Origin: Anabaena sp. UHCC 0187
Lineage (GTDB): Bacteria; Cyanobacteriota; Cyanobacteriia; Cyanobacteriales; Nostocaceae
Assembly (NCBI RefSeq): GCF_009712035.1
Contig: NZ_VILB01000001.1
Location: 152,187-216,186, forward strand
Direction of reading: 5' to 3'
DNA length: 64,000 bases
Below are positions 34,023 through 43,183 of the stretch, one piece after another; position 1 is the first letter of the stretch; each line of letters begins with the position of its first letter. A model generated the notes under the pieces. It was given only the letters and a program-made list of their open reading frames with translations, was not told the origin of the DNA and searched no databases. The translations under genes and the position numbers were made by a program.

Positions 34023-34958
34023 TTATTTTAACAAAATTGAGCCTGTTGGACATTGAACTTGCCCAGATGCTTTGGTGGGAATTTTAGGAATTGCTGGGGC
34101 TTTAGTTGCAGGTTTTACAGTTTCACAAATAGCGGTATTTGTCAATGTTTCTCCTTTAACTTTTGTGATAAATACAATTCCTGTATAGCTTTTTAATTCA
34201 GGTTTTTTAGCAGTAGCCGTGTTAACGACATTTTGATTATTTTTACCTTGAGAAATGATCTGATAACGGTAATTCTCAGTTTCCGACTCTATCCCCATTT
34301 GTAGGTCTTGAATGGTTTTTGCAAACTTATTTTGCTCTACAAAATAAGCCTGTTGGCTGCGATTCATTGATTTTACTATGGTTTCAGCTTCAGCTTGGGG
34401 ATTATTAGCTGATTTTTCCGTATTCGGATCAATTAATTCAACATTTTTAGGTAATATTGCATTGTCAGAAACTTTTTTAAATAGAGATACATCCTCAGAA
34501 AACTTCGTAGGTCTTAGTTCTCCGGGATTAGTACCCTGTATTTGTAGCCGCATTTGACCATCCGCCGTAAAATCAAAAATAGTTAAAACTGGTTTAGGAT
34601 TGTCAGGGAGAGTAATATCCAGATACATTGGGTTTGGTGTGGAGTTAATCTCATACTTTAATGGGTAGGCAGCAGATTTGTCACCAATTTCCATAACTAA
34701 AAACATTTTGCCATCAGGAGTGAAGACAAAACCGATATTTGGACCTGAAGAATCTTTACTTTCCCATTGTCCCACCAGTTTTTTCATAATAGTATCTTTA
34801 TCAGAATTACCTGGTTGAGATACCATAGGTGTTGGTGTTGTTGTCGGTTGCGCTAGTACATTTGTTTGAAATGTCAATGGTAAAGCTACTAATAAGCTGT
34901 AAGTCAGGACTTTACTAGCAGTTTTGAGTTGATCAAGTTTAAGAACAATTTGTGGCAT
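34023..34958 (-). CDS. Type IV pilin-like G/H family protein
   Basis: The 311-residue protein has an N-terminal hydrophobic segment (about 14-36), a first domain of about 120 residues, and a second half that matches the cyanobacterial pilin-like G/H family. The second half contains SMNRSQQAYFVEQNKFAKTI and TENYRYQIISQG, and ends with cysteines in AICETVKP and VQCPTGSILLK. These proteins resemble minor pilins without a classical prepilin leader. Their role is unknown. Confidence 0.78.
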   Translation of the reverse strand: MPQIVLKLDQLKTASKVLTYSLLVALPLTFQTNVLAQPTTTPTPMVSQPGNSDKDTIMKKLVGQWESKDSSGPNIGFVFTPDGKMFLVMEIGDKSAAYPLKYEINSTPNPMYLDITLPDNPKPVLTIFDFTADGQMRLQIQGTNPGELRPTKFSEDVSLFKKVSDNAILPKNVELIDPNTEKSANNPQAEAETIVKSMNRSQQAYFVEQNKFAKTIQDLQMGIESETENYRYQIISQGKNNQNVVNTATAKKPELKSYTGIVFITKVKGETLTNTAICETVKPATKAPAIPKIPTKASGQVQCPTGSILLK

Positions 34959-35079
34959 TTAGGTAGATTCCAATTTATTAACAGGATCTTAGCAGTCCTG
35001 ATAGAGATTATGTAAACTTATCTATAAAGTTTGTTATTTTGCTGATATATTATGCCATTTTTCAGTCCTATTTAATCAC

Positions 35080-35973
35080 ATGATCATGAAACCATCCCAT
35101 TCTTCTCAGGTAAAATTGCTAGATAATGATACCGTTGCTGCTTGGATTTTTCTCACTCCAGCACTGATTTTGTTAACTTTGTTTATAATTTGGCCAATTA
35201 TCTATTTGTTTTACCTGAGTTTTACTGCTGGTAGTTTCACTTCTAGAGGTATTTATTGGGTAGGATTAAAAAATTATTGGCGATTATTACTCAACTCCGA
35301 TTTTTGGCAAGTTATTTTTAATACGGCTTATTTTACCACCGCTACCCTCATTCCCAGTTTAGTGATTCCTCTCGGACTCGCGGTATTATTAAACCGTTCC
35401 ATTGCCATGCGGGGAATTTTACGAAGTGCCTATTTTCTCCCCTCTATTATCTCCCTTGTGGCTGCGGGTTTAGGATTTCGTTGGTTATTTCAAGATACAG
35501 GTCCAGTCAATGGGTTGTTAAGTATATTTGGTATTGCTAAAGTCTCCTGGTTAGGAGATACATTTTGGGCAATGCCAGTAATTATTTTATTCAGTATTTG
35601 GAAACAAATCGGCTTTAATATGGTGGTTTTCTTAGCTGGGTTACAAGCAATTCCCCCTAGTCGTTATGAAGCTGCGGAATTAGACGGGGCTAATGATTGG
35701 CAACAATTTTGGCATATTACTTTACCGGGATTAAGATCAACGGTGATATTTGCCACTATTACTACTGCAATTTTCACATTACGTAGTTTTGAATCTGTTT
35801 ATATCTTGACTGGTGGTGGACCATTAAATTCTACTAATTTGTTGGTTTACTATACATATCAAGAAGCCTTTAGCCAATTTGATTTTGGTTATGCCGCAGC
35901 GGTAGCAACGGTACTCTTAGGAGTAACATTGTTATTAGTTTATTTGCAATTAAAAACCTGGACAGATGATTGA
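35080..35973 (+). CDS. Sugar ABC transporter permease (MalF/UgpA-like)
   Basis: The 297-residue protein has six transmembrane segments and the EAA loop (RYEAAELDGANDWQQFWHIT then LPGL) that contacts the ATPase. It is a typical binding-protein-dependent sugar permease of the UgpA/MalF half. No partner permease, binding protein or ATPase is nearby, so these must be encoded elsewhere. Confidence 0.9.
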   Translation: MIMKPSHSSQVKLLDNDTVAAWIFLTPALILLTLFIIWPIIYLFYLSFTAGSFTSRGIYWVGLKNYWRLLLNSDFWQVIFNTAYFTTATLIPSLVIPLGLAVLLNRSIAMRGILRSAYFLPSIISLVAAGLGFRWLFQDTGPVNGLLSIFGIAKVSWLGDTFWAMPVIILFSIWKQIGFNMVVFLAGLQAIPPSRYEAAELDGANDWQQFWHITLPGLRSTVIFATITTAIFTLRSFESVYILTGGGPLNSTNLLVYYTYQEAFSQFDFGYAAAVATVLLGVTLLLVYLQLKTWTDD

Positions 35974-36053
35974 TTGGTAAGTGAGAGGAGAAAATTCTCA
36001 TTAATTAATCATCTAAATCAAATTCATCACACAAATCATAGTTTAGATGTTAT

Positions 36054-36833
36054 TTAAAACTCTCGTCGTAAGAAGATCAGAATGGCAATTGCTAATAACA
36101 TAAAACTGTAAAGTAAGCCATAACCAGCATTGGCAATTAATGTAATTGTGTCAGGTAGTGCTTGTAAACCGTAAACAGCATCATTTTTTAAATCTAATCT
36201 CGATAAGTCTGGCAATATCAGATATAAAATTTTGGTGATGCGTTCCATCCCTGGGTTACTACTTAATCTACCTAATGCCACTAAATCTTGAGTAATATTC
36301 CCCATTAAATACATTGCAAATGTTAATGCTGTGGCTATGAGAGAACTGGTAAAAACTCCTAAAGTAATGGCTATAGCAGTAATTAAAGATAACTGCAAAA
36401 ATATGAATAGCGTAGCCAGAAAAATACTGGTAATGGGATAGGATATTTTGCCAAATTGTAAAAATCCTAAATAAATAATTGTCATACTGACAACTAGGAC
36501 AGCTATAACTGCTGATAGTCCTAAATATTTACTAGCAATAAATTCACTGCGGCTGATGGGTTTAGAAATTAATACTAAGATGGTGCGTTTTTCGATTTCT
36601 TTATTAACTAATCCCGTACCGATAAAGATAGCCACAATTAAACCGATAACGTTCATGGCTGCTAAACCAAAGTCTAAAAATATTTTATCAGAGGTGGTAG
36701 ACGCAAATTCAGGAATGGCACGAAAGGCAATAGCCAGGATGATTGCATAAAAACCAATGATGTACAGAATGCGATCGCGGATCACTTCCTGAAACACATT
36801 TTTAGCCATGACAAAAGTTCTAATTACATTCAT
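36054..36833 (-). CDS. fraE: ABC-2-type permease FraE
   Basis: The 259-residue protein has six hydrophobic segments of the ABC-2 permease type, with the IEKRTILVLISKPISRSEFI stretch following the second. Size and position after FraD-like and FraC-like genes match fraCDE of Anabaena. In that organism fraE is needed for filament integrity and heterocyst development. It starts 27 bp downstream of the fraD stop. Confidence 0.85.
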   Translation of the reverse strand: MNVIRTFVMAKNVFQEVIRDRILYIIGFYAIILAIAFRAIPEFASTTSDKIFLDFGLAAMNVIGLIVAIFIGTGLVNKEIEKRTILVLISKPISRSEFIASKYLGLSAVIAVLVVSMTIIYLGFLQFGKISYPITSIFLATLFIFLQLSLITAIAITLGVFTSSLIATALTFAMYLMGNITQDLVALGRLSSNPGMERITKILYLILPDLSRLDLKNDAVYGLQALPDTITLIANAGYGLLYSFMLLAIAILIFLRREF

Positions 36834-36860
36834 GGTAATTTTTAATTCTGAATTTTTCCC

Positions 36861-37871
36861 TTACTGTTGTGGTGGTGGAGAACCAATAATAAATTTATTC
36901 AAGCGTTCACAAGAAATACTGGCAACTGCGTTTTTACTATCTGCTTGTTTACCAGAGGTAGATGGTTGAATCAGACAAGATTTTTTCCAGTAATAGCCTT
37001 TAGAATTCGCACTAGGTCCTGCCCAAATTGTCAAAATATCTAGCCTATATCCAGATTTAATATTGACTACACGGGGTTCAACTCGCCATAGTATTTTCTC
37101 TTTAGATTTACCTAAGTAACTTTCAATGCTTCTTCTACCTAAGTTGCCTAGTTGCTGATTAGCTTCGAGTAACCATTTTTCTACTTCTGCCCAAGGTTTA
37201 TTGGCAATTTGCTGGCTAATTAAGGGTTGGAGTTTATTTAAAATCAAATCACCATTTTTCGGCTTGGGAATCGGTGGTTCTAATCTAATCACAAAGGCAC
37301 TTTTCTGAAAGTTGTCTGCACGTAAACTAGGATATTCTTTTAACCATTTATCTATGACGAAGTAAAACTGAAGCCAACAACTAATCAGCATACACCAAGC
37401 TAACAAAACTACAACTTTTTGACGATCTTGTATTTTAGGAAGTTTCGCTTTTGCTGATTTCCCCCCTGTACCTTCAAAGAAGTTAGGTATGGCGGTAACA
37501 ATGGCGGCTATTGTCGGCCAAATAACTATAGTATTAGATGTTAATACATTCTCTTGATATCCAAAGGCAAAGACGCTGACTAAGAAGCCCGTGATTACTG
37601 CCCCTACTGGCATAAAAGTTCCCGGAATTCTCAAAGGATCATCGGTAGTATACCAAGCTGTTCCTGCTAATAAAAATAGCCACCCACAAAAGGCAATAAT
37701 ATCTTTGATATACCCGACGGCAAAATATGATATTCCCCAAGAAAAAATACTCAAGTAAATAAATGTCTGCCACGAGTATGCTTTGGGTGGAGTGAATAGC
37801 TTTTGCACTCCTGAAAATAAATCTTGGATATATTTAAATATGCCAAATACTTCTTTAAATATTGATTCCAT
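36861..37871 (-). CDS. fraD: Septal junction protein FraD (DUF5357)
   Basis: The 336-residue protein has about five N-terminal transmembrane segments (about 28-190) followed by a soluble C-terminal domain of about 130 residues (KPWAEVEKWLLEANQQLGNL, then YRLDILTIWAGPS). The length is close to Anabaena FraD (about 343). FraD is a structural part of septal junctions that allow molecule exchange between neighbouring cells. The gene is the middle of a fraC-fraD-fraE set with gaps of about 30 bp. Confidence 0.85.
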   Translation of the reverse strand: MESIFKEVFGIFKYIQDLFSGVQKLFTPPKAYSWQTFIYLSIFSWGISYFAVGYIKDIIAFCGWLFLLAGTAWYTTDDPLRIPGTFMPVGAVITGFLVSVFAFGYQENVLTSNTIVIWPTIAAIVTAIPNFFEGTGGKSAKAKLPKIQDRQKVVVLLAWCMLISCWLQFYFVIDKWLKEYPSLRADNFQKSAFVIRLEPPIPKPKNGDLILNKLQPLISQQIANKPWAEVEKWLLEANQQLGNLGRRSIESYLGKSKEKILWRVEPRVVNIKSGYRLDILTIWAGPSANSKGYYWKKSCLIQPSTSGKQADSKNAVASISCERLNKFIIGSPPPQQ

Positions 37872-37900
37872 TTGATTACCTCTGATTAATATTGATCATT

Positions 37901-38437
37901 TTACCGAGAGCGAATTAACATAATGAAGGTGATAGCACTATAACTGATAGAGTTGGCTATTAATGTTGCCGTTATCAGGCTAGTATTTTGCAATTTAGCT
38001 ATATTCATATAACTGGATCTTTGTTGTGAAGAAACAATTTCTGGTTCTGTTTTTTTACCTCCTTCATCCATAAAAATTATCAGCAACTTTATTAGTAAAA
38101 ATTTCACTAGAAAAGTCGCTATAAAAATAGTAAATGACAAGAGAACTAGCATGGTGCTAATACTGGGATCTTTCAGCTTATTAAAAAATATATAATTAAT
38201 CAATTCCGCTTTGATAGCAATAGGTAACATGGGTTCGATCATGAAAAACACAATCCAGCCAATCACACTAGAAAAAATATTTATAGATATGGCATAAAAA
38301 ATGCTGGTTCTTTTATCAAACTTCAGCCATTTATTGAGAACAAAAGCTTCTATCGGAATGGCAGTTAGTAAGAATAATGTTTCAAAAAATATCGCACCAA
38401 TTGGCAAAATTATGGGTAGTGATAATTCATCAGACAT
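37901..38437 (-). CDS. fraC: Filament integrity protein FraC
   Basis: This 178-residue membrane protein has about four transmembrane segments and a cytoplasmic loop (FMDEGGKKTEPEIV). Length, topology and order match FraC of filamentous cyanobacteria, which acts with FraD at the septum. It is the first gene of the three-gene set. A GACTTCTT-type hairpin lies just upstream (38469-38500). Confidence 0.85.
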   Translation of the reverse strand: MSDELSLPIILPIGAIFFETLFLLTAIPIEAFVLNKWLKFDKRTSIFYAISINIFSSVIGWIVFFMIEPMLPIAIKAELINYIFFNKLKDPSISTMLVLLSFTIFIATFLVKFLLIKLLIIFMDEGGKKTEPEIVSSQQRSSYMNIAKLQNTSLITATLIANSISYSAITFIMLIRSR

Positions 38438-38468
38438 AATAGTTATAACAAGGTGATTTTAGAGGTTA

Positions 38469-38500
38469 GATTCCCGACTTCTTCAAGAATTCGGGGATCT
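38469..38500. repeat. GACTTCTT-type hairpin upstream of fraC
   Basis: This copy reads ATTCCCGACTTCTTCAAGAA then TTCGGGGATCT. Unlike the other copies it lies 5' of a gene, between the divergent fraC and the corrinoid adenosyltransferase gene. This argues that the family is a mobile or dispersed repeat rather than purely a terminator. Confidence 0.65.
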
Positions 38501-38723
38501 GGGGATTACGTTTTTTGACTTAGTTGTACAGAGTATAACTGAAAGAATACGGATAATCGGCAATTATCTCATTGTTATGGCATTTATGATCTGGGTATGC
38601 CAAGATATTTTGATTAATTTTATTAATACATCTGTCAAGCTTTAATACGTAGGGATAAAGCCGCACACCCTAGATTCTAGTTTCGTTAAAATAAGGAGTT
38701 GCCACTTTATAGCTTTTCAAAAG

Positions 38724-39378
38724 ATGACAAGGAACGGTATCGGTATTCGCACAGCGCAAGTGCGTTCTGAGCGGCTTACGGGTCAAATTCACGTCTATGA
38801 TGGTATTGGGAAAGGTAAGTCCCAAGCAGCTTTAGGGGTGGTTTTGCGCTCGATTGGTTTGGGAATTAATACACCCAGTGATTCTAGCCGGGTTTTATTG
38901 CTGCGGTTTTTGAAGGGGCCAGAACGGGATTATGATGAGGATGGAGCGATAACTGCTTTACAGCGTGGTTTTCCCCATCTTATTGATCAGGTTCGCACAG
39001 GAAGGGCGGAGTTTTTTGGCCATGATCAAATTACACCTTTTGATCGAACTGAGGCTGCACGGGGCTGGGATGTAGCCAAAGGTGCGATCGCTTCGGGGTT
39101 GTATTCAGTGGTTGTTTTGGATGAAATTAACCCGGTTTTGGATTTGGGTTTGCTATCAGTGGAGGAAGTGGTAAACACGTTAAAATCTAAACCCCAAGAA
39201 TTGGAAATCATTACGACTGGACGCGCTGCACCGCAAGTATTATTAGATATTGCGGATTTGCATTCGGAAATGAAACCTCACCACCACCCCACAGCCGCAG
39301 AACTGTTTATTGAAGGGATTGAAATTTATACGGGTGCAGGTAAGGGTAAATCTACCAGTGCTTTGGGTAAGGCTTTGC
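38724..39378 (+). CDS. Tandem corrinoid adenosyltransferase (CobO-like), 5' exon
   Basis: The first exon encodes a P-loop corrinoid adenosyltransferase domain: VYDGIGKGKSQAALGVVLRS (P-loop 27-33), FLKGPERDYDEDGAITALQ, and VVLDEINPVLDLGLLSVEEV, with ITTGRAAPQVLLDIADLHSE near its end. A second P-loop begins at about residue 204 (YTGAGKGKSTSALGKAL) and is interrupted by the group II intron. If unspliced, translation stops within the intron at 39393-39395. CobO-type enzymes adenosylate cobalamin. The two-domain form occurs in cyanobacteria. Confidence 0.88.
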
Positions 39379-41589
39379 GTGCGATTCGTTGTTAGCTGAA
39401 TCACGGTAATCAGTCCGTACATAAGCTAACCAACCCAATCCAAGCATGGAGAAAGGTTGAACTCTCGGTCTGATATGGGTGAAAGCCCCATCTACCAGAC
39501 TCAGGTATGACTCCCTATCTGCCCACGATGACCCGACTCGGTATCGGGAGGTCGAAGCTGGGAACAGGGCGCAATCAGACATCTGTTGTGAGATGACACT
39601 GGTGCTAACGGGGAGTTCCCACGGTGAAATATAGCCTAGAAAAGCAACCTAATTACAAGCAGGACACAACCCCAAAACCTGACTTCATTGGAGCTAATTC
39701 CCGCCGCATATGTAAGGAATAGCGGTAAGAGTCCAGGGAATCCAATGGTTGAATTGGCTACACCTAACGGAACTAACAATCAACCGAGGGAACGAATAAA
39801 AACGGATTGAGGGTCTAAGGGCGGTCGAACCCTAAGTAGGCTGGACGAGCAGCGGAATCCCCTTCAATTCGGGTAGGACAGACCGTAATTGGTCTGAGGT
39901 GTTCAGAATACACAAATGGTCGCAGAGCATGATTAGACACAGAGACAACTCTAGTGAATCCTGGAAGACACTACCGTGGAAGAAATTCCGCCGTAACTTA
40001 TTCCGCCTACAAAAACGCGTGTATAAAGCGGTTCAAGTTGGTGACAAGCGCAAAGCGAAGTCTCTACAAAAGCTGATTCTGAAATCAACCGCAGCAAGAT
40101 TACTGGCTATTCGTCAAGTAACACAGCTAAATGCTGGGAAAAAGACCGCAGGAATTGATGGCAAAAAGTCCCTTACCTTTAAGGAACGCTTTGAGCTTAA
40201 TGAACTGCTAAAAGCATCCGCTGGCAACTGGAAACACCAGGGACTAAGAGAAATACCCATCCCTAAAAAGGACGGCACTATCAGGATGCTAAAAATCCCC
40301 ACTATTGCGGACAGGGCTTACCAATGCCTTACCAAATACGCACTAGAACCAGCCCACGAAGCAACCTTCCACGCATACAGCTACGGGTTTAGGACTGGAC
40401 GTTCAGCGCATGACGCACAGAGAATTCTGTTCAACAACCTACGCTCATCTTGTAATGGAATAGATAAACGAGTTATAGAACTCGATATCGAAAAATGCTT
40501 TGACAGGATAAACCACACCGCCATCATGGATAGACTCATAGCTCCTTATAGCATAAGACAGGGAATTTTTCGATGTCTCAAAGCCGGAGTCAATCCAGAA
40601 TTTCCCGAACAAGGAACACCCCAAGGCGGGGTGGTGAGTCCACTATTAGCTAACATCGCCTTAAATGGGATTGAAAGTATTCACAGATACCACAGGGAAC
40701 CTAATAAACGAATTACAGACAATACCCCAAGAGAAAGGATTATTGAGCCAACAATCCGATATGCGGATGACATGGTGATAATACTCAGACCTCAAGACGA
40801 TGCCACAAAAATACTTGATAAAATCAGTCAGTTCCTAGCAGAGCGGGGAATGAAAGTCAGTGAGAAAAAGACAAAGCTAACCGCCGCGACAGATGGGTTT
40901 GATTTCCTCGGCTGGAATTTTTTAGTCCAGAAAAACGGAAAGTTTAGATGCGTTCCTTCAACGGACAACTTTAAAGCTTTTCGCAAGAAAGTAAAACACA
41001 TCGTCAACAACTCGAATTATGGTGCTACCACAAAGGCTGAGAAATTAGCCCCTGTAGTTAGAGGTTGGAGGAATTACCACCGCTTCTGCAAGATGGACGG
41101 GTCAAGAAACTCGTTATTCCACATCGAAACAAGAGCATTTAGGGTATTCAACAAGGAAACTAAACAGAACCGCTACACTAGCAAGAAATTACTAGACAAG
41201 GCGTTCCCAGCAGTTCCTTACTCCGAAAGCAAACACATCAATGTTAAAGGTGAAAAATCGCCTTACGACGGAGATTTAACTTATTGGAGCGAACGCAACA
41301 GCAAGTTATATGACGATATCACCTCTAAAGCCCTTAAACGGCAAAACCATAAATGTGGTCATTGTGGACTGAAATTGCTCAGTGACGAGAAGGTACATTT
41401 ACATCATGTTGATGGAATCCACCAAAACTGGAAAACAAAAAACCTTCTAGCAATTCATGAAAGCTGCCACGATTATATCCATAAGAGCAAATGCGAAAGC
41501 TAAGAACATCGGGAGCCGTGTACACGGAAACGGGTACGCACGGATCTAACTGAGAGGGGCGGGAAATAATATTCCCCCTCGACTCTACC
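39379..41589 (+). mobile_element. Group II intron with RT/maturase
   Basis: The element begins with the group II consensus GTGCG at 39379, carries about 520 bases of structured leader, the RT gene, and a domain V-like hairpin near 41511-41543 (GAGCCGTGTACACGGAAACG and following TACGCACGG). It ends near CTCTAC/C at 41588-41589. The coding frame of the interrupted gene is restored by removing 39379-41589 or 39378-41588, which give the same spliced RNA because both flanks have C. Splicing would yield a 378-residue protein. The intron lies in the DNA for the second P-loop helix. Confidence 0.9.
39899..41503 (+). CDS. ltrA: Group II intron reverse transcriptase/maturase with HNH domain
   Basis: The protein starts at GTG 39899 or ATG 39929. 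It has the RT domain (GFRTGRSAHDAQ, VIELDIEKCFDRINH, PQGGVVSPLLANIALN) with catalytic YADD at 288-291. A maturase X domain follows (FDFLGWNF to RGWRNYHRFC). The C-terminal HNH endonuclease has CGHCGLKLLS, HLHHVDG and LLAIHESCHDYIH. All key residues look intact, so the intron may be active. It assists splicing and drives insertion at target DNA. Confidence 0.95.
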   Translation: MFRIHKWSQSMIRHRDNSSESWKTLPWKKFRRNLFRLQKRVYKAVQVGDKRKAKSLQKLILKSTAARLLAIRQVTQLNAGKKTAGIDGKKSLTFKERFELNELLKASAGNWKHQGLREIPIPKKDGTIRMLKIPTIADRAYQCLTKYALEPAHEATFHAYSYGFRTGRSAHDAQRILFNNLRSSCNGIDKRVIELDIEKCFDRINHTAIMDRLIAPYSIRQGIFRCLKAGVNPEFPEQGTPQGGVVSPLLANIALNGIESIHRYHREPNKRITDNTPRERIIEPTIRYADDMVIILRPQDDATKILDKISQFLAERGMKVSEKKTKLTAATDGFDFLGWNFLVQKNGKFRCVPSTDNFKAFRKKVKHIVNNSNYGATTKAEKLAPVVRGWRNYHRFCKMDGSRNSLFHIETRAFRVFNKETKQNRYTSKKLLDKAFPAVPYSESKHINVKGEKSPYDGDLTYWSERNSKLYDDITSKALKRQNHKCGHCGLKLLSDEKVHLHHVDGIHQNWKTKNLLAIHESCHDYIHKSKCES

Positions 41590-42071
41590 AAGCTATTGGG
41601 AGAGGTATCAATCATCCTGGTTCTACCCGTGTATTAATTATGCAGTGGCTCAAAGGTGGGAGTGGTTATACTGAGGATGCAGCTATAGCGGCTTTACAAC
41701 AATCTTATCCTGAAGTGGTAGATCATCAACGGTGTGGACGGGATGCCATTGTTTGGCGGAATTCTCGTCAAGATTTAGACTATATAGAAGCGGAGAGGGG
41801 TTGGGAAATTGCCAAAATTGCGATCGCTTCTGGTGTGTATAAAACTATTATCCTCGATGAACTCAATCCCACGGTGGATTTAGAATTGTTACCTGTTGAT
41901 CCCATTGTTCAAGCTTTATTACGTAAACCCCGTGATACAGAAGTGATTATTACTGGGCGCTGTCAAAATCAACCGGCTTATTTTGATTTGGCTAGTATTC
42001 ACTCTGAGGTTTACTGTCATAAACACTATGCAAATCAAGGTGTGGAATTGAAACGGGGGGTTGATTTTTAA
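41590..42071 (+). CDS. Tandem corrinoid adenosyltransferase (CobO-like), 3' exon
   Basis: After the intron the frame resumes (with the C contributed by exon 1) as QAIGRGINHPGSTRVLIMQW, then LKGGSGYTEDAAIAALQQSY and IILDELNPTVDLELLPVDPI, ending in TGRCQNQPAYFDLASIHSEV. This is the body of the second adenosyltransferase domain, whose P-loop lies in exon 1. An internal ATG at 41640 exists, but starting there would lack the P-loop. A hairpin follows the stop codon at 42069-42071. Confidence 0.85.
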
Positions 42072-42080
42072 ACCGATAAT

Positions 42081-42111
42081 ATCCCCGACTTATTTAAGAA
42101 GTCGGGGATCT
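42081..42111 (+). terminator. GACTTATT/AAGAAGTC hairpin
   Basis: ATCCCCGACTTATTTAAGAA then GTCGGGGAT forms a long stem followed by TAGTTTTTAG with a short T-run. It lies 10 bp after the adenosyltransferase stop codon and is a good intrinsic-terminator candidate. It belongs to the same dispersed hairpin family. Confidence 0.7.
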
Positions 42112-42160
42112 AGTTTTTAGTTTTTGTTTGGATTGAGAAAACCCAACCCAAAAATCACTA

Positions 42161-42985
42161 TTAATGATGATCTTCTTGATTTAACCAAGTTACTAAATCA
42201 GCAATTTCGGAAATATTAAACAACGCTGCACCTAAATTTTCTAGCTGTTCAACAGATAAGACTTTTACTCTTTCAAGTATTTCAGAATCAAGTTGTCCAA
42301 AGCGTTGATTAAGTAACATTAGACAAAATTTAACTTCTCCCTTTAGTTCTCCCTTCTGCAAAATATCCTGATAAATTACTGATTCTTGCATAATATCCTC
42401 ACTCAATAATTGACGAATAAAATCTTTTTCAAACCGTAAACCGGCTAAAATCTCTGTGTAAGCTGCAATATCCTGTTTAGTCTCCCTATCTGCAATTTTA
42501 GCAACATTATTGGCAATCTGGGATAATAACCCTTGGGGTGAATTTGTCCGGGTTAATGGTGCTAATGGTAATAATGCCAGATTATTGAGAAATAAAGCTG
42601 AATCTTGTTCCCACATTCTGATCACACGGTAACGGTGTCTGGTTGCTTCGTTAACATATTCTTCAGTAAAAACAATTGGATCATCTGTTTCTTGTAAGAA
42701 AATCACTACTTGGGTTACAGGAACTTCATATTTACGGATTAATCTCACTGAATAGTCTAACTCTCTAAAAGGAATGGGAGGTTTAGATTGTGGGTTGGTT
42801 TGAAATTCAATATGTAAAATCCGGTTTTCTGTTTGTAAGAAGGTGACAAAATCAGCGCGAATTGGTTCTATACTCAATTCGGTTTTTAAGACTTTGATTG
42901 TTTTTGGTTCTTGGGGAAGTAACCATTTAGCAAAATCAAAGGGATATTTTTCTGCTAGTAGTTTACAAACGTTGTCAAAACTCAT
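42161..42985 (-). CDS. Rpn-family PD-(D/E)XK nuclease with DUF4351 tail
   Basis: The 274-residue protein starts FDNVCKLLAEKYPFDFAKWL. It has the nuclease core around RADFVTFLQTENRILHIEFQ, where the Asp and the E-x-Q are the metal ligands, and a C-terminal DUF4351 region (LMLLNQRFGQLDSEILERVK to ISEIADLVTWL). Relatives are annotated as Rpn transposase-like nucleases. It is distinct from the copy at 4262-5116 in the N-terminal half but shares the tail type. Confidence 0.82.
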   Translation of the reverse strand: MSFDNVCKLLAEKYPFDFAKWLLPQEPKTIKVLKTELSIEPIRADFVTFLQTENRILHIEFQTNPQSKPPIPFRELDYSVRLIRKYEVPVTQVVIFLQETDDPIVFTEEYVNEATRHRYRVIRMWEQDSALFLNNLALLPLAPLTRTNSPQGLLSQIANNVAKIADRETKQDIAAYTEILAGLRFEKDFIRQLLSEDIMQESVIYQDILQKGELKGEVKFCLMLLNQRFGQLDSEILERVKVLSVEQLENLGAALFNISEIADLVTWLNQEDHH

Positions 42986-43183
42986 AGGGTTATTAATATT
43001 GATGTGGCAATGAGAATGATAAATTGTAATATTTTTAATTTTCTAATATTGCGATCATGTTATATATAGTCACAAAATGTTATCAGAATATATCAATATT
43101 AGTATTTATGAATTTGGATGAATTTGATTGCATCTCAATCCGATGTTAGGTATAATATAATCCAACTTATTTGGTATTAAAAT

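Noticed and set aside
39379..39898. Separate small gene or tRNA upstream of the reverse transcriptase
   Set aside because: Structured sequence here is explained by group II intron domains I-III.
41640..42071. Stand-alone gene starting at ATG 41640
   Set aside because: It lacks the P-loop, and the frame continues upstream to the intron end and joins exon 1, so it is the 3' exon.
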